Assembly (NCBI GenBank): GCA_963835085.1 | Contig: CAWIED010000001.1 | Coordinates: 2,542,001-2,606,000 of the forward strand | Direction of reading: 5' to 3' | Length of the DNA: 64,000 nt | Source of the DNA: JBDIAG01 sp963835085 | GTDB taxonomy: Bacteria > Actinomycetota > Actinomycetes > Actinomycetales > CAWJMD01 | Shown: positions 10,210-19,633 of the stretch, piece by piece | How positions within the stretch are numbered: the first letter of the stretch is position 1 | Layout of the letters: each line of letters opens with the position of its first letter | The notes under the pieces: generated by a model | Database searches by the model: none | What the model saw: only the letters and a program-made list of their open reading frames with translations | What the model was told of the DNA's origin: nothing | Made by a program: the position numbers and the translations under genes

Positions 10210-11721
10210 TCAGGTTCGAAAGGTGTCGGGCGAGGCCGCGTTCCACGCGGCCTGCCAGGCCGGCGGTGGCTCCGCAAGCAGTTGTCCGGGCGTGAGCCAC
10301 TCGTAGAGCTCCGCGTACGAAGGGCTCTGCGTGCTGGAGGTGTTCATTCTCAGCATCGACGGGGTCAGCTGCTCCGGTCTCGTACAGCCCATCGATGCCA
10401 TCATCTGCACCGCCTCGGCCACTGTGGCCTGTTGATAGCGCTGCACCCGTTGGCTCTTGTCGCCCACGTCGAGGGCTCGCGAACGCCTCGCCGACTGGGT
10501 CGCCACGCCGACCGGGCACTTGTCGGTGTGGCATTTCTGGGCCTGGACACAGCCCACGGCCATCATCATCGCCCGGGCTGAATTTGTGTAGTCCGCACCT
10601 TGGATGATGCGTTTCACGATGTCGTTGGCCGCCGACACCTTGCCGCTGGCGCCGATCCGGATCCGGTCACGCAGGCCCACTCCCACCAAGGCGTTGTGCA
10701 CCATCATGAGGCCACGGGTGAGGGGCACACCCACGTGATCCTCGTACTCCAGAGGTGCCGCTCCCGTACCGCCCTCGGAGCCGTCGACCACGATGAAGTC
10801 GGGAGTCGTGCCCACCACGAGCATCGCCTTGCAGATTGCCAGCAGCTCGCGACGGCTGCCCACGCACAGCTTGAAACCCGCGGGCTTCCCTCCGGATAGC
10901 TCCCGCATGCGCGCGATGAACTCGATGAGCTCGATCGGGGTCGAGAAGACCTTGTGCGATGAGGGACTGACGCATTTCACGCCCTGCGGAACCTCTCGGA
11001 TCCGGGCAATCTCCGCACTGACCTTGGCAGCCGGCAATACGCCGCCGAGACCCGGCTTGGCACCTTGGCTGAGTTTGAGGGACACGCACTTGATGGCTTC
11101 TTGTGCCGCCTTGTCAGCGAATTGGCCAGGGTCGAAATCGCCATCGGAGGTGCGGACGCTGAAGTAGCCGCTGCCGATCTCCCAGATCAGGTCGCCTCCG
11201 TTCTCGAGGTGATACGGCGACAGTCCGCCCTCGCCCGTGTCGTGAGCGAAACCGCCTAGCGCGGCTCCCTTGTTGAGTGCGCGAATGGCATTGGCCGACA
11301 GTGCCCCGAAGCTCATGGCCGAGACGTTGAGCAGCGCCATGGAATACGGTTTCGTGCAATCGGGGCCGCCCACCAGGATGCGAGGCGGTTGAGGTGGAGT
11401 CGCCACCGGCACCGTGGAATGCACGAGGTACTCGTAGCCCACCTCATTGACGTCCCGCTCGGTGCCGAAAGGCTGTTCGCCCTGGATTCCCTTGGCCCGC
11501 TCATAGATGAGCGAGCGAGTATCACGGTCGAAGGGCCGGCCGTCCCAGTTGCGTTCGATGAAGTACTGCTGCAACTCCGGCCGCAGACCTTCCAGCGCAT
11601 ACCGCAGGTGGCCCACCACGGGATAGTTGCGCAGCAAGGAGTGCTTCTTCTGCAGGAGATCCCGAGCGGTCAACGCCGTGATTGCCGCAGCGCCGAGGCC
11701 CAGCGCCGACCTGGGGTTCAT
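10210..11721 (-). CDS. FMN-binding glutamate synthase family protein (stand-alone GltB-like domain)
   Basis: The 503-residue protein matches the stand-alone central FMN domain of glutamate synthase. It lacks the glutaminase domain, so the physiological amide donor or reaction is unknown. Visible are MSFGALSANAIRALNKGA with the following GEGG, the FMN-site GSEGGTGAAP, and a cysteine set CVQAQKCHTDKCPVG consistent with a 3Fe-4S cluster. A hydrophobic N-terminal stretch (SALGLGAAAITALTA) may anchor it. ATG 11721 is the preferred start; 11784 is possible because a TACCGT hexamer lies upstream. It is divergent from the DUF885 gene. Confidence 0.85.
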   Translation of the reverse strand: MNPRSALGLGAAAITALTARDLLQKKHSLLRNYPVVGHLRYALEGLRPELQQYFIERNWDGRPFDRDTRSLIYERAKGIQGEQPFGTERDVNEVGYEYLVHSTVPVATPPQPPRILVGGPDCTKPYSMALLNVSAMSFGALSANAIRALNKGAALGGFAHDTGEGGLSPYHLENGGDLIWEIGSGYFSVRTSDGDFDPGQFADKAAQEAIKCVSLKLSQGAKPGLGGVLPAAKVSAEIARIREVPQGVKCVSPSSHKVFSTPIELIEFIARMRELSGGKPAGFKLCVGSRRELLAICKAMLVVGTTPDFIVVDGSEGGTGAAPLEYEDHVGVPLTRGLMMVHNALVGVGLRDRIRIGASGKVSAANDIVKRIIQGADYTNSARAMMMAVGCVQAQKCHTDKCPVGVATQSARRSRALDVGDKSQRVQRYQQATVAEAVQMMASMGCTRPEQLTPSMLRMNTSSTQSPSYAELYEWLTPGQLLAEPPPAWQAAWNAASPDTFRT

Positions 11722-11831
11722 CCGAGCGCAGCCGTGAGCCGCAGCGGTGGTGGCACGTGGGCCACGACCAGCCGGCGAGAGCATGAGGTCATGCCCGGAC
11801 GGTACCTCGCCGCAGGCGTTGTCGCACGAAG

Positions 11832-11837
11832 TACGCT
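11832..11837 (+). promoter_or_regulatory. Predicted -10 element for the DUF885 gene
   Basis: TACGCT lies seven bases before ATG 11845, fitting a leaderless transcript. Confidence 0.5.
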
Positions 11838-11844
11838 GCCGGGG

Positions 11845-13526
11845 ATGAAGACTCGGTCGAGGCAACCCACTCCCATCGACGAGGTGGCCGAAAGCTACAC
11901 CGCTGCCTACTACGCCCTCGATCCGGTCGCTGCCACGTTCGACGGGGTCGCCGGTCACGACGACTGCTGGACGGACTACTCCGTCGACGGTGCCCGAAGC
12001 CGCGCCGACCTGGCCCGCACGACGCTGGCCCGGCTGGCAACTTTGCAACCTGCCGACCCGATCGATGAGGTGAGTCTGGCGGCCATGCGCGAGCGGCTCG
12101 GCCTCGAGGTCGAGATCGATGACGCGGACCTGTCATCCGGCCGGGTGCGAATGATCGACTCGCCCGCGCAGGCAGTGCGCGAGGTCTTCGACCTCGCTCC
12201 CACCGACACCTCCGACGACTGGGCAAACATCGCAGCCCGACTGACGAGCGTGCCCGACGTGCTGGCAGGTCACCTGGAGGCGGTCCGGGCGGCGATCCGG
12301 CGGGGACAGGGGCCCGCCCCGCGACAACTCGAGGCGATCGCCGTCGCCACGGCACGGTACGCCACACCGGCAGAGGGGTTCTTCGCAGCTTTCGTCGCCT
12401 CGGCCAGGCCGGACGGCAGGGCTCCGAGTGCGGCGCTGGCGGCCGCACTGGCTGCCGGAGCGCAGCGCGCAGCCGAGGCCTACCGCGACTTCGCAGCGGC
12501 ATGCGCCCACGAGCTGCTCCCCGCTGCAGTCGCGCCCGACGCCTGTGGCCGCGACGCGTACGCCCTGTGGTCGCGGGAGTTCATCGGTGCGCGGATCGAC
12601 CTGGAGGAGACCTACGAATGGGGTCTGGGCGAGCTCGCCCGGATCGAGGCGGAGATGCGCGCGACGGCCGAGACGATCAGGCCGGGCGCCAGCATCGCCG
12701 AGGGATGGAGTTGCTCGACGCCGATCCGGCTCGCCGGTTGGAGGGCACGTCGGCTCTGGCTGCGTGGATGCAACGCACCTCCGACGCGGCGGTCGAAGCC
12801 CTTGCGGGCGAGCACTTCGACATCCCTGAACCGATCCGCCGTCTCGAATGCCGCATCGCGCCCACCCAGGAGGGGGGTATCTACTACACGGGCCCCAGCG
12901 ACGATCTGACCCGTCCGGGCCGGATGTGGTGGTCGGTGCCCGAAGGCGTTACGTCGTTCTCGACCTGGCAGGAGCTCACGACGGTCTACCACGAGGGCGT
13001 GCCGGGGCATCACCTCCAGATCGGCCAGGCCATGCTCGCCCGCGACCAGCTCAACACCTGGCGGCGGATGCGCTGCTGGGTCAGCGGACACGGCGAGGGC
13101 TGGGCGCTGTACGCGGAGCGTCTGATGAGCGAACTGGGCTTTCTCGACGACCCGGGCGATCGGTTGGGGATGCTCGACTCCGCGAGGTTCCGGGCCTGCC
13201 GAGTAGTGGTCGACATCGGTGTGCACTGCGGGCTCGCCGCGCCCGCTGAGGTACGCGGCGGGGTGTGGGACGCGGACAAGATGTGGACGTATCTCACCGC
13301 GCACTGCTCGATCGAACACAGCCAGCTGGCCTTCGAGCACCTCCGCTACCTGGGCTGGCCCGGACAGGCGCCGTCGTACAAGGTCGGCGAACGACTGTGG
13401 CGGCAGATTCGTGCGGAGTCTCAGGCGCGTAACCCAGATTCGTTCGATCTCAAGGACTTTCATCGACGAGCTTTGGGTCTTGGTTCAGTGGGACTCGACG
13501 TGCTGCGGACGGCGCTGGCATCGTGA
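11845..13526 (+). CDS. DUF885 family putative metallopeptidase, with a -1 frameshift near 12703
   Basis: DUF885 proteins are zinc-peptidase-like enzymes of mostly unknown substrate. The first 286 codons (MKTRSRQPTPIDEVAES to SIAEG) continue in another frame as MELLDADPARRLEGTSALAAWM. Losing one G from the GGG at 12702-12704 accounts for this exactly. The C-terminal part holds the zinc motif HEGVPGHH and a distal GEGWALYAE segment, the expected third-ligand region. Corrected length is about 560 residues, normal for the family. The end overlaps the maf GTG. As in sdhA, a single lost base in an otherwise intact gene looks like either a base-call error or a very recent mutation. Confidence 0.85.
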
Positions 13527-14176
13527 GCGACACTGGGAGCATGAACAGCACTGTCGAATTCGTGCTGGCCTCCGCCTCACCTGCCCGGCTCGCGACCCTA
13601 CGCGCGGCGGGATTGCAGCCCGACGTCATCGTCTCGGCCGTCGATGAAGCTGCCGTGGTTGCCCGGTACGGCGTCAGCGAGCCGTCCGACGTCGCACTTG
13701 TGCTGGCAACCGCCAAGGCACTCGACGTCTGCTCCCAGGTGGACAACGCCCTGGTGCTCGGCTGTGATTCGGTGCTCGAACTGGATGGCGTGGCCTACGG
13801 CAAACCGACCTCGGCCGCCGAGGCAACACAACGCTGGCGGGCCATGCGTGGACGATCCGGCGTGCTGCACAGTGGGCACTGGCTCATCGACACCCGCGAT
13901 CCGGACGACGGTGGCAGTACCGGCAGCGTGGGTGCGGTGGCTTCCACGATCGTGCACTTCGCAGACCTGAGCGACGACGAGATCGACGCCTATGTCGCCA
14001 CCGGTGAACCACTTGCGGTCGCAGGAGCGTTCACCGTCGACGGCCTGGGGGGCGCCTTCGTGACCGGCATTGAGGGCGACCATCACAACGTTGTAGGCGT
14101 GTCGCTGCCGCTGCTGCGAAAGTTGTGTGCCGAGCTCGGAGTGCAGTGGACGGACTTGTGGCAGCTGACCGATTGA
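13523..14176 (+). CDS. maf: Maf-family nucleotide pyrophosphatase
   Basis: Maf enzymes hydrolyse non-canonical or modified nucleoside triphosphates to monophosphates (house-cleaning) and have been linked to septum control. The 217-residue protein has the N-terminal SASPAR phosphate loop, CDSVLELDG with the metal-binding acid, GKPTSAAEA, and the DxVGxxLPLLRKL tail (NVVGVSLPLLRKL). GTG 13523 overlaps the previous stop (GTGA); ATG 13541 is an equally good start. It follows carboxylase genes in mycobacteria too. A direct repeat GGGTCACGAA (14189-14198 and 14204-14213) lies just downstream. Confidence 0.92.
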   Translation: MSDTGSMNSTVEFVLASASPARLATLRAAGLQPDVIVSAVDEAAVVARYGVSEPSDVALVLATAKALDVCSQVDNALVLGCDSVLELDGVAYGKPTSAAEATQRWRAMRGRSGVLHSGHWLIDTRDPDDGGSTGSVGAVASTIVHFADLSDDEIDAYVATGEPLAVAGAFTVDGLGGAFVTGIEGDHHNVVGVSLPLLRKLCAELGVQWTDLWQLTD

Positions 14177-14258
14177 CGCGATGGGCAGGGGTCACGAAAG
14201 AGAGGGTCACGAAGGGCCGGCACCTCCGAACAGCCAGGCAGCTGTCATCGGACGCACC

Positions 14259-14264
14259 TAGTGT
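14259..14264 (+). promoter_or_regulatory. Predicted -10 element for the recQ-like gene
   Basis: TAGTGT lies six bases before ATG 14271, predicting leaderless transcription. No convincing -35 is visible. Confidence 0.5.
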
Positions 14265-14270
14265 GACCGG

Positions 14271-16463
14271 ATGACCTCGCTCACCACCGAGCAGCAAGCT
14301 CTGGCAGCCCGTGTGCTGGCCGCCCTGGCGGGTCCCGGCGCACACCTGCGCGATGACCAGCACGCAGCCGTTGCCGAACTCGTGCGCCCTGTCGGCTCTC
14401 GCGAGCCCGGTGAGCCGGGTGCCCGCGTCCTGGTCGTGCAGGCCACGGGGTGGGGCAAGTCGGCGGTGTACTGGGTGGCGACCGCGCTGCGCAGAGCCGC
14501 GGGAGCAGGACCGACGCTCGTGGTCTCACCGCTGCTCAGCCTCATGCGCGACCAGGTGGCCGCGTCGACCCGTGCCGGCTTGCGAGCAGAGACTCTGAAC
14601 TCCTCCAACATCGACGAGTGGTCGGCCATCGAAGCCGCCGTCAGGGCCAATGAGGTCGACGTGTTGCTGGTCTCCCCCGAACGGCTGGCCAACCCATCGT
14701 TCGGGCGGCGCGTTCTCGACGTCATCACCGGCAACCTGGGATTGCTGGTGGTAGACGAGGCGCACGCGGTGTCCGACTGGGGCCACGACTTCAGGCCTGA
14801 CTACCGGCGGGTGGCGGCCACCATCAGCCGACTCAATCCGGCCACGCCTGTGCTGGCAACGACGGCAACGGCCAACGCGCGGGTAACCGCCGATGTGGCA
14901 GCACAACTGGGCGAGCAGACCTTGGTGCTGCGTGGCCCCTTGGCGCGAAGCTCTTTGCAGCTGGCGCTCATCGACTCGCTCACACCGTTGCAGCGCTATG
15001 CCTGGGTGGTCGAGAATCTGCCACGACTGCCCGGCTCGGGCATCGTCTATGCGTTGACCGTGGCCGATGCCGAGCGACTCACGGAGGCGATTCGCGACCG
15101 GTACGGGTCGTCGCTTCCGGTGGCGGCCTATACCGGCCGATTGGCTGCTGATGAGCGCACTCGACTCGAAGACGGTCTGCGCGACAACCTCGTCAAGGCG
15201 CTGGTTGCTACGAGCGCGCTCGGAATGGGCTACGACAAGCCCGATCTCGGGTTCTGCGTACATGTGGGCGCTCCTCCGTCGCCGGTCTCCTACTACCAAC
15301 AGGTCGGACGAGCCGGCCGCGGCATCGATCATGCGGTTGTCATGCTGCTCACGTCGGCTGCCGACGCAGGCGTGTGGAACTACTTCGCAACGGCCTCCAT
15401 CCCTGACCCGAGGTCGATGGCACGCCTGCTGGACCTCTTGCCCCAGGCCCCCGCAGAGCCCATGTCCGTGCCCGCGCTGGAGGCAGAATCGGGGCTCCGC
15501 CGCACCCGTGTCGAACTCATGCTCAAACAGCTGGCCGTCGACGGAGTGGTCGAACGGGTCGATCAGGGCTGGCTGCGTACGCACGTCGAGTGGAGCTACG
15601 ACCAGGCCCACTACGACGGCGTGTTGGCTGTGCGTCAACGCGAGGCCGACATCATGCGCGATTACGCCCGGGGCAGACGGTGCCTCATGCAGTTGCTGCA
15701 GGAGTCACTCGACGATCCGACTGCCGCGCCCTGCGGTCGCTGCAGCGTATGCACCGGGCTGCTACCCGATGAGTTACCAGCCGCACCGAGCCTGGAGGCC
15801 ACCCGCGCGGTCGCCGGCCTGCTGCGTGCGCAGACCAATGCGATCGAGCCACGCAAGATGTGGCCGGGCGGAGAATTCGGCCCACGCGGGCGCATCGCAG
15901 CCGACGAGCAGACCGAGGTCGGCCGAGCACTCATCTTCGCGGACGCCCCGGAGTGGCTGGACCTGCTGCAGCACGCCTTCGGCTCGGCCTCCGAGCAGCC
16001 GGACGTCACCGGCCAACCGGCGGCCGCTCCACCCGAGGCCGTCCGCCAGCCAGGTGGCGACCGACCGGTAGAACCGGAGCTGGCCGACGCAATGGTGGCG
16101 CTCTTGGGGCGCTGGCGATCCACATGGCCAGCACGTCCGGAGGTTGTGGTGGGTCTACCCGCCGCAGGCTTCCCCATCCTGACCCAAACCCTCGCTGCAC
16201 ATGTAGCCGAGGTCGGACGCCTAACGTCGGCGAAGTTGGAACTCGCCCCCGGCACTCCCCCTGGCCGAGATGTCACCTCGGCCGGCGAAGCGGCGCTGTG
16301 GCGTGATCGATTGACTCGAGTGCCACCCGAGGTAGCCGGCAAGGTGGTCCTTCTCGTCGTAGACGCCACCAGCTCGCTGTGGCCCATCACGGTCGTTGGC
16401 GCTGCACTACGCCGAGCGGGCGCCACCATGGTGCTGCCGTTGGTGGTACACCGCCGGGCATAG
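14271..16463 (+). CDS. RecQ-like superfamily 2 DNA helicase with a C-terminal phosphoribosyltransferase-like domain
   Basis: This 730-residue protein has RecA-like domain 1 (residues about 40-230) with Walker A variant QATGWGKSAVYW, VVSPLLSLMRDQ, the DEAH box VVDEAHAVSDWGHDFRPDY and ATTATAN. Domain 2 (about 240-370) has SALGMGYDKPD and QVGRAGRG. A RecQ-type zinc cysteine set follows (C in RRCLMQ, then CGRCSVC). The last 130 residues differ from classical RecQ and lack HRDC. Their GLPAAGFPILTQTLA and KVVLLVVDATSSLW resemble a phosphoribosyltransferase-like fold, a layout seen in actinobacterial 'RecQ family' proteins. A role in recombination or repair is inferred; the job of the C-terminal domain is unknown. 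Confidence 0.87.
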   Translation: MTSLTTEQQALAARVLAALAGPGAHLRDDQHAAVAELVRPVGSREPGEPGARVLVVQATGWGKSAVYWVATALRRAAGAGPTLVVSPLLSLMRDQVAASTRAGLRAETLNSSNIDEWSAIEAAVRANEVDVLLVSPERLANPSFGRRVLDVITGNLGLLVVDEAHAVSDWGHDFRPDYRRVAATISRLNPATPVLATTATANARVTADVAAQLGEQTLVLRGPLARSSLQLALIDSLTPLQRYAWVVENLPRLPGSGIVYALTVADAERLTEAIRDRYGSSLPVAAYTGRLAADERTRLEDGLRDNLVKALVATSALGMGYDKPDLGFCVHVGAPPSPVSYYQQVGRAGRGIDHAVVMLLTSAADAGVWNYFATASIPDPRSMARLLDLLPQAPAEPMSVPALEAESGLRRTRVELMLKQLAVDGVVERVDQGWLRTHVEWSYDQAHYDGVLAVRQREADIMRDYARGRRCLMQLLQESLDDPTAAPCGRCSVCTGLLPDELPAAPSLEATRAVAGLLRAQTNAIEPRKMWPGGEFGPRGRIAADEQTEVGRALIFADAPEWLDLLQHAFGSASEQPDVTGQPAAAPPEAVRQPGGDRPVEPELADAMVALLGRWRSTWPARPEVVVGLPAAGFPILTQTLAAHVAEVGRLTSAKLELAPGTPPGRDVTSAGEAALWRDRLTRVPPEVAGKVVLLVVDATSSLWPITVVGAALRRAGATMVLPLVVHRRA

Positions 16464-16825
16464 CACAGGCCCGGCGTCGCTGCAGGCCCTCGGCAGAGGG
16501 AGCAACGGCAACGTCCCAACGAGCCGATGTGAACGCGGACTCCGAAGGGGTTCCTTGCGCACCGGCCCTCCGTCCATGGGCCCACCCCATGGACCGACTC
16601 AACGAAACGGACCGCATGGTTTCCACCCTGCGCCCGGCCGAGCTTGGGGTGGCTACTCCATGAGTCCAGCTCCATCGGGTAGCGCTCGCCTCGGCCCCAT
16701 AAGTCACAGGGCCAGCCCCCGGCGGCCCGTTGCGGGGACCTCTCAGTCCGGTCGACCATCTGGTCTGTGGTTGCACTGTTCATGCCTACACCCTACATAC
16801 GTTCGAATTAACTCGCAACTATGTC
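16464..16825. other. Non-coding interval upstream of the DUF222/HNH gene
   Basis: About 360 bases with no convincing gene on either strand. The last 60 bases are distinctly AT-richer than the surroundings. A CCATGG-GCCCAC-CCCATGG palindrome lies near 16575; nothing else is identifiable. Confidence 0.5.
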
Positions 16826-16855
16826 TTGAACACAGTTTCGACTATGAGATAGGCT
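16826..16855 (+). promoter_or_regulatory. LexA/SOS-box-like site overlapping the DUF222/HNH promoter
   Basis: TTGAACacagTTTCGA at 16826-16841 matches the actinobacterial SOS consensus TCGAAC-N4-GTTCGA at 10 of 12 positions. Its TTGAAC half doubles as a -35, followed by an 18-bp spacer and TAGGCT at 16850-16855, six bases before ATG 16862. LexA bound here would block the promoter. From memory, some mycobacterial 13E12 (DUF222) genes are LexA-controlled, which supports this reading. Confidence 0.6.
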
Positions 16856-16861
16856 CAGGTC

Positions 16862-18367
16862 ATGTTCACGGCCACCCACCCGACCGGCACCGACCCCGGC
16901 ACCGACCCCGGCACCGACCTCAGCGGTGCCCAGGGAACTGGTGTCCAGCCCGGCGCGGGGGCTGGGCGGTCGGTCTCGGCGGGTGAGGTGGCCGCGTTCC
17001 GGGTGCGGGTGGGGAGCGTGTCAGCGGGTACCGACACTGCCCAGGCGTTGGCGGTGCTGGAGGAGTTGGAACGATTGCGGCGGGGTTTGACCGTGGTCAT
17101 GGCGCGGGTCGCGACCGGGTTCGTCGATCTCTGCCTGCACGAACTCGCGGTAGCCCGGGCGGGCGAGGACGCCGCCCGCGCGGCCACGGGTGAGGCCCGG
17201 TCGCAGGTGCCGGTCTCGGCGCGTCGGATCCGGGCCTCGGCCGGTGCCGAGGCCGGGTTGGCCATGCGGTCAGCACCGCGGGCCGGGCAACGGTTCGTGG
17301 CCTGGTCGCAGACCCTGCTCCACGACCTGCCGTTGACCGCGGCCGCCCTCGCCGCCGGTGAGATCAGCGACCGCGACGCCCAGGCGGTCGTAGCCGAGGT
17401 CCAGGGCCTGACCCCTGACGAGTGCTCGCAGGTCGACACCACCCTCACCGGGCACTTCGGCACCGGGTCCTCCCGGCAACTGCGCACCCACGCGCACATG
17501 GCCGCCGCCCACGCCAACATTGACGCCGTCCTGGCCCGCGCCCGCCAGGCCCCGACCGGCCGGTACGTCTCGGCCCGCCCGCTCGGGGAGGGCATGACCA
17601 ACCTCACCGCGCACCTACCCACCCCCGACGCCGCCGCCGCCCTCACCGCCCTCACCAGATACGCCGACCAGATCCGCGCCGACGGCAGCGACCCCCGCAG
17701 CAACGGCCAAGCCATGGCCGACGAACTCGTCGAACGCCTCACCGGCTACCGCGCCAGCACCCACCCCCACCCTGCCGACGACCAGGCCACACCCGCCACC
17801 CAATCCCGTAAGCCCTCGCCCCACACCTGCAGACCCCACTGCCCATGTGACGACGAGCCTGATACCGACGACCGGCCCGACGACCACGACTCCGCCGCTC
17901 AGGATGGCCACGACCCTCACCACCAGCACGACACCCGCCATGACGTCACCACACGCGGCGAATCCGACCACGGTGATGACAACGGCCCGACCGAGACCAA
18001 CCAGACCACGCAGCCCAGTCCCGATTCCTCGCCGCCCAGCCCTGACGGGCCATCACCCGAAGGCAAGCCGAAACCCCACCAGCCACGAGTCGGTGCCTGC
18101 GGCCACTGCGGAACCATCGACAACATCCACGAACGCGTCCCGATCGAACTCAACCTCATCATCACCGACACCACCCTCTTCGGCGACGACCCCACCCCCG
18201 CCCTCCTCCACGGCGAACCCATCCCCGCCTTCCTCGCCCGCCAACTCAGCACCGACCCCCACACCCACGTCAGCCTCCGCCGCCTCTACCTCCACCCCAC
18301 CACCCACCAACTCGTGGCCATGGAATCCACCCGCCGCCTCTTCACCGGCAACCTCAAACGCTTGAGG
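16862..18367 (+). pseudogene. DUF222/HNH endonuclease-like (13E12-type) gene, 5' part, split by an IS3-type element
   Basis: About 502 codons encode the DUF222 region: an N-terminal GTDP repeat (ACCGACCCCGGC units near 16888), a long helical DUF222 core to about residue 300, and a His/Asp/Pro-rich linker at about 300-400. A restart GACGHCGTIDNIHERVPI follows, ending at FTGNLKRL, where the reading frame meets the insertion. The HNH half resumes after the element at about 19634. Intact members of this multicopy actinobacterial family end in an HNH nuclease domain and are suspected mobile or DNA-damage-linked proteins. Without the HNH half this product should lack nuclease function. Confidence 0.85.
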
Positions 18368-18405
18368 TGCCCGGCGTTCTTCGGACAGTGGGTTTCCATT
18401 GGTCC

Positions 18406-19290
18406 TTACGCTGCCCGATTGTTGTCGAGCCATTCTAACTCTACTTCATTCGGAATCCGGTAGTCAATTGCCGAATGAAGCCTTCTCGTGTTGTACCTCA
18501 ATTCGATGTATGCTGTCACGTCTTTGCGGGCACGCTCCCTTGTCGGATACACGGTCCGGTTGCACCGTTCATTCTTCAATGTCCCATTAAAGGACTCGGC
18601 CCAGGCATTGTCGTAGCACACGCCGGTCTTACCAACCGACCTGCGGATCCCGTGTCTCTTCGCTGCCACCGAGAAATCAGCGGAGGTATATTGCGTCCCC
18701 CGGTCCGAGTGGAATATACTGACTTTCGATGTGATATGCACGCGATGGGCGGCCATGTCCAGTGCCTCGATGACTAGATCCGCGGTCATCGTCGAATCCA
18801 TGGCGTACCCGACGACTTTCTTGCTGAAGCAATCCAGGACCGTCGCCAAATACAACCAGCCTTCCCACGTCCTGATGTAGGTAATATCGCCCACCAGTTT
18901 GGCGCCGGGGGCGGTCGCGGTGAAGTCCCGGCGCACCAGGTCCGGCAGGTCCGTTGCATCGCCAGCGATCGTCGTGGTCGGCCGGAACGGCTTGGGCTGG
19001 CAGGGTTCCAGGTCCAGGTCACGCATGATGACCCGCACCGTGTCGTCATCGATCTGCTCCCCGTCACGCAGCAACTGGGCATGCACTCGTCGGTACCCGT
19101 AGGTGGAGTCTGAGTCGAGGAAGATCTCGCGGATCAACCGTTCGAACCGAGCCCGCGTGATGTCACGAGGCGATGGCGAATGATTCTTCCAGGTGTAGAA
19201 CCCAGACCGGGAAACACCCAACACGACACACATCACAGAAATGGCGTGATTGCCTTCTTCGCTGGCGATGAACTCGTACACGCCCGTCAC
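18406..19290 (-). CDS. IS3-family transposase OrfB (DDE integrase core)
   Basis: This 294-residue frame holds an HTH_21-like segment (FERLIREIFLDSDSTYGYRR) and an rve integrase core. The DDE triad is visible as D in GDITYIRT, D in FHSDRGTQY and E in NAWAESFNGTLKNE. It starts with a GTG overlapping the OrfA stop (GTGA). A -1 slip upstream would fuse it to OrfA, the normal way IS3 elements make active transposase. The frame is intact, so the element may be mobile. Confidence 0.93.
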   Translation of the reverse strand: MTGVYEFIASEEGNHAISVMCVVLGVSRSGFYTWKNHSPSPRDITRARFERLIREIFLDSDSTYGYRRVHAQLLRDGEQIDDDTVRVIMRDLDLEPCQPKPFRPTTTIAGDATDLPDLVRRDFTATAPGAKLVGDITYIRTWEGWLYLATVLDCFSKKVVGYAMDSTMTADLVIEALDMAAHRVHITSKVSIFHSDRGTQYTSADFSVAAKRHGIRRSVGKTGVCYDNAWAESFNGTLKNERCNRTVYPTRERARKDVTAYIELRYNTRRLHSAIDYRIPNEVELEWLDNNRAA

Positions 19291-19583
19291 GGACGAGACT
19301 TCTTCGCGAAGAAGGCGGTGGCTTTTCCCAGGATATCAACCTCCTCCTCCAGGGACTTCACCCGGCGACGCAATCGCTTCAGTTCTTCCGCCTCAGACTC
19401 GCTGATCTCTTCCTCCACAGGATTCTCCACTCGGTGCGCAGCAACCCACCGCGACACCGACTGCGACGACACATTATTCTCTTTCGCAACATCAGCGATA
19501 GCCCGCGAATGCTCCACGACCTCGCGGACCACCGACTCCTTAAACTGCTCCGAGAACTTCCGAGTTGCCATCCCAAACTCCAA
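19287..19583 (-). CDS. IS3-family transposase OrfA (HTH, leucine zipper)
   Basis: This 98-residue protein carries a helix-turn-helix at about residues 8-50 (FSEQFKESVVREVVEH then VSSQSVSRWVA), followed by a heptad-rich coiled coil at about 63-85 (EAEELKRLRRRVKSLEEEV). It would bind the terminal repeats and regulate transposition. The OrfB frame is open upstream of the OrfA stop, so a fusion product is possible. M5 is an alternative start (MATRKFSEQ). Confidence 0.92.
   Translation of the reverse strand: MEFGMATRKFSEQFKESVVREVVEHSRAIADVAKENNVSSQSVSRWVAAHRVENPVEEEISESEAEELKRLRRRVKSLEEEVDILGKATAFFAKKSRP
19323..19329 (-). other. Candidate -1 programmed frameshift heptamer in the IS3 orfA/orfB overlap
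   Basis: On the minus strand the codons CTG GGA AAA contain the X-XXY-YYZ heptamer G-GGA-AAA. After a one-base backward slip the frame reads SHRLLREEVSSVTGVYEF, entering OrfB with no stop. It lies 11 codons before the OrfA stop. Confidence 0.6.
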
Positions 19584-19633
19584 TTCCGTTCAGCCTCAAC
19601 AATAGTCGAGGTACTGTCCGAAAAACGCCGGGC

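Larger units (their letters stand above)
18368..19633 (-). mobile_element. IS3-family insertion sequence inside the DUF222/HNH gene
   Basis: The element is about 1.27 kb and is bounded by near-perfect terminal repeats. The left end reads GCCCGGCGTTCTTCGGACAGT and the right end is its complement with one mismatch (ACTGTCCGAAAAACGCCGGGC). It carries two overlapping transposase frames on the minus strand. The DUF222 frame stops at the left end and resumes as FITTRDQRC after the right end, which independently fixes the borders. A target duplication is not cleanly resolved; only GG is shared. Confidence 0.88.

Noticed and set aside
14526..15638. Long open frame antisense to the RecQ-like gene
   Set aside because: It has no family resemblance and is explained by high-GC codon structure; the plus-strand helicase motifs are unequivocal. 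The same holds for long antisense frames near 31801-33003, 39571-41436 and 8162-9166.
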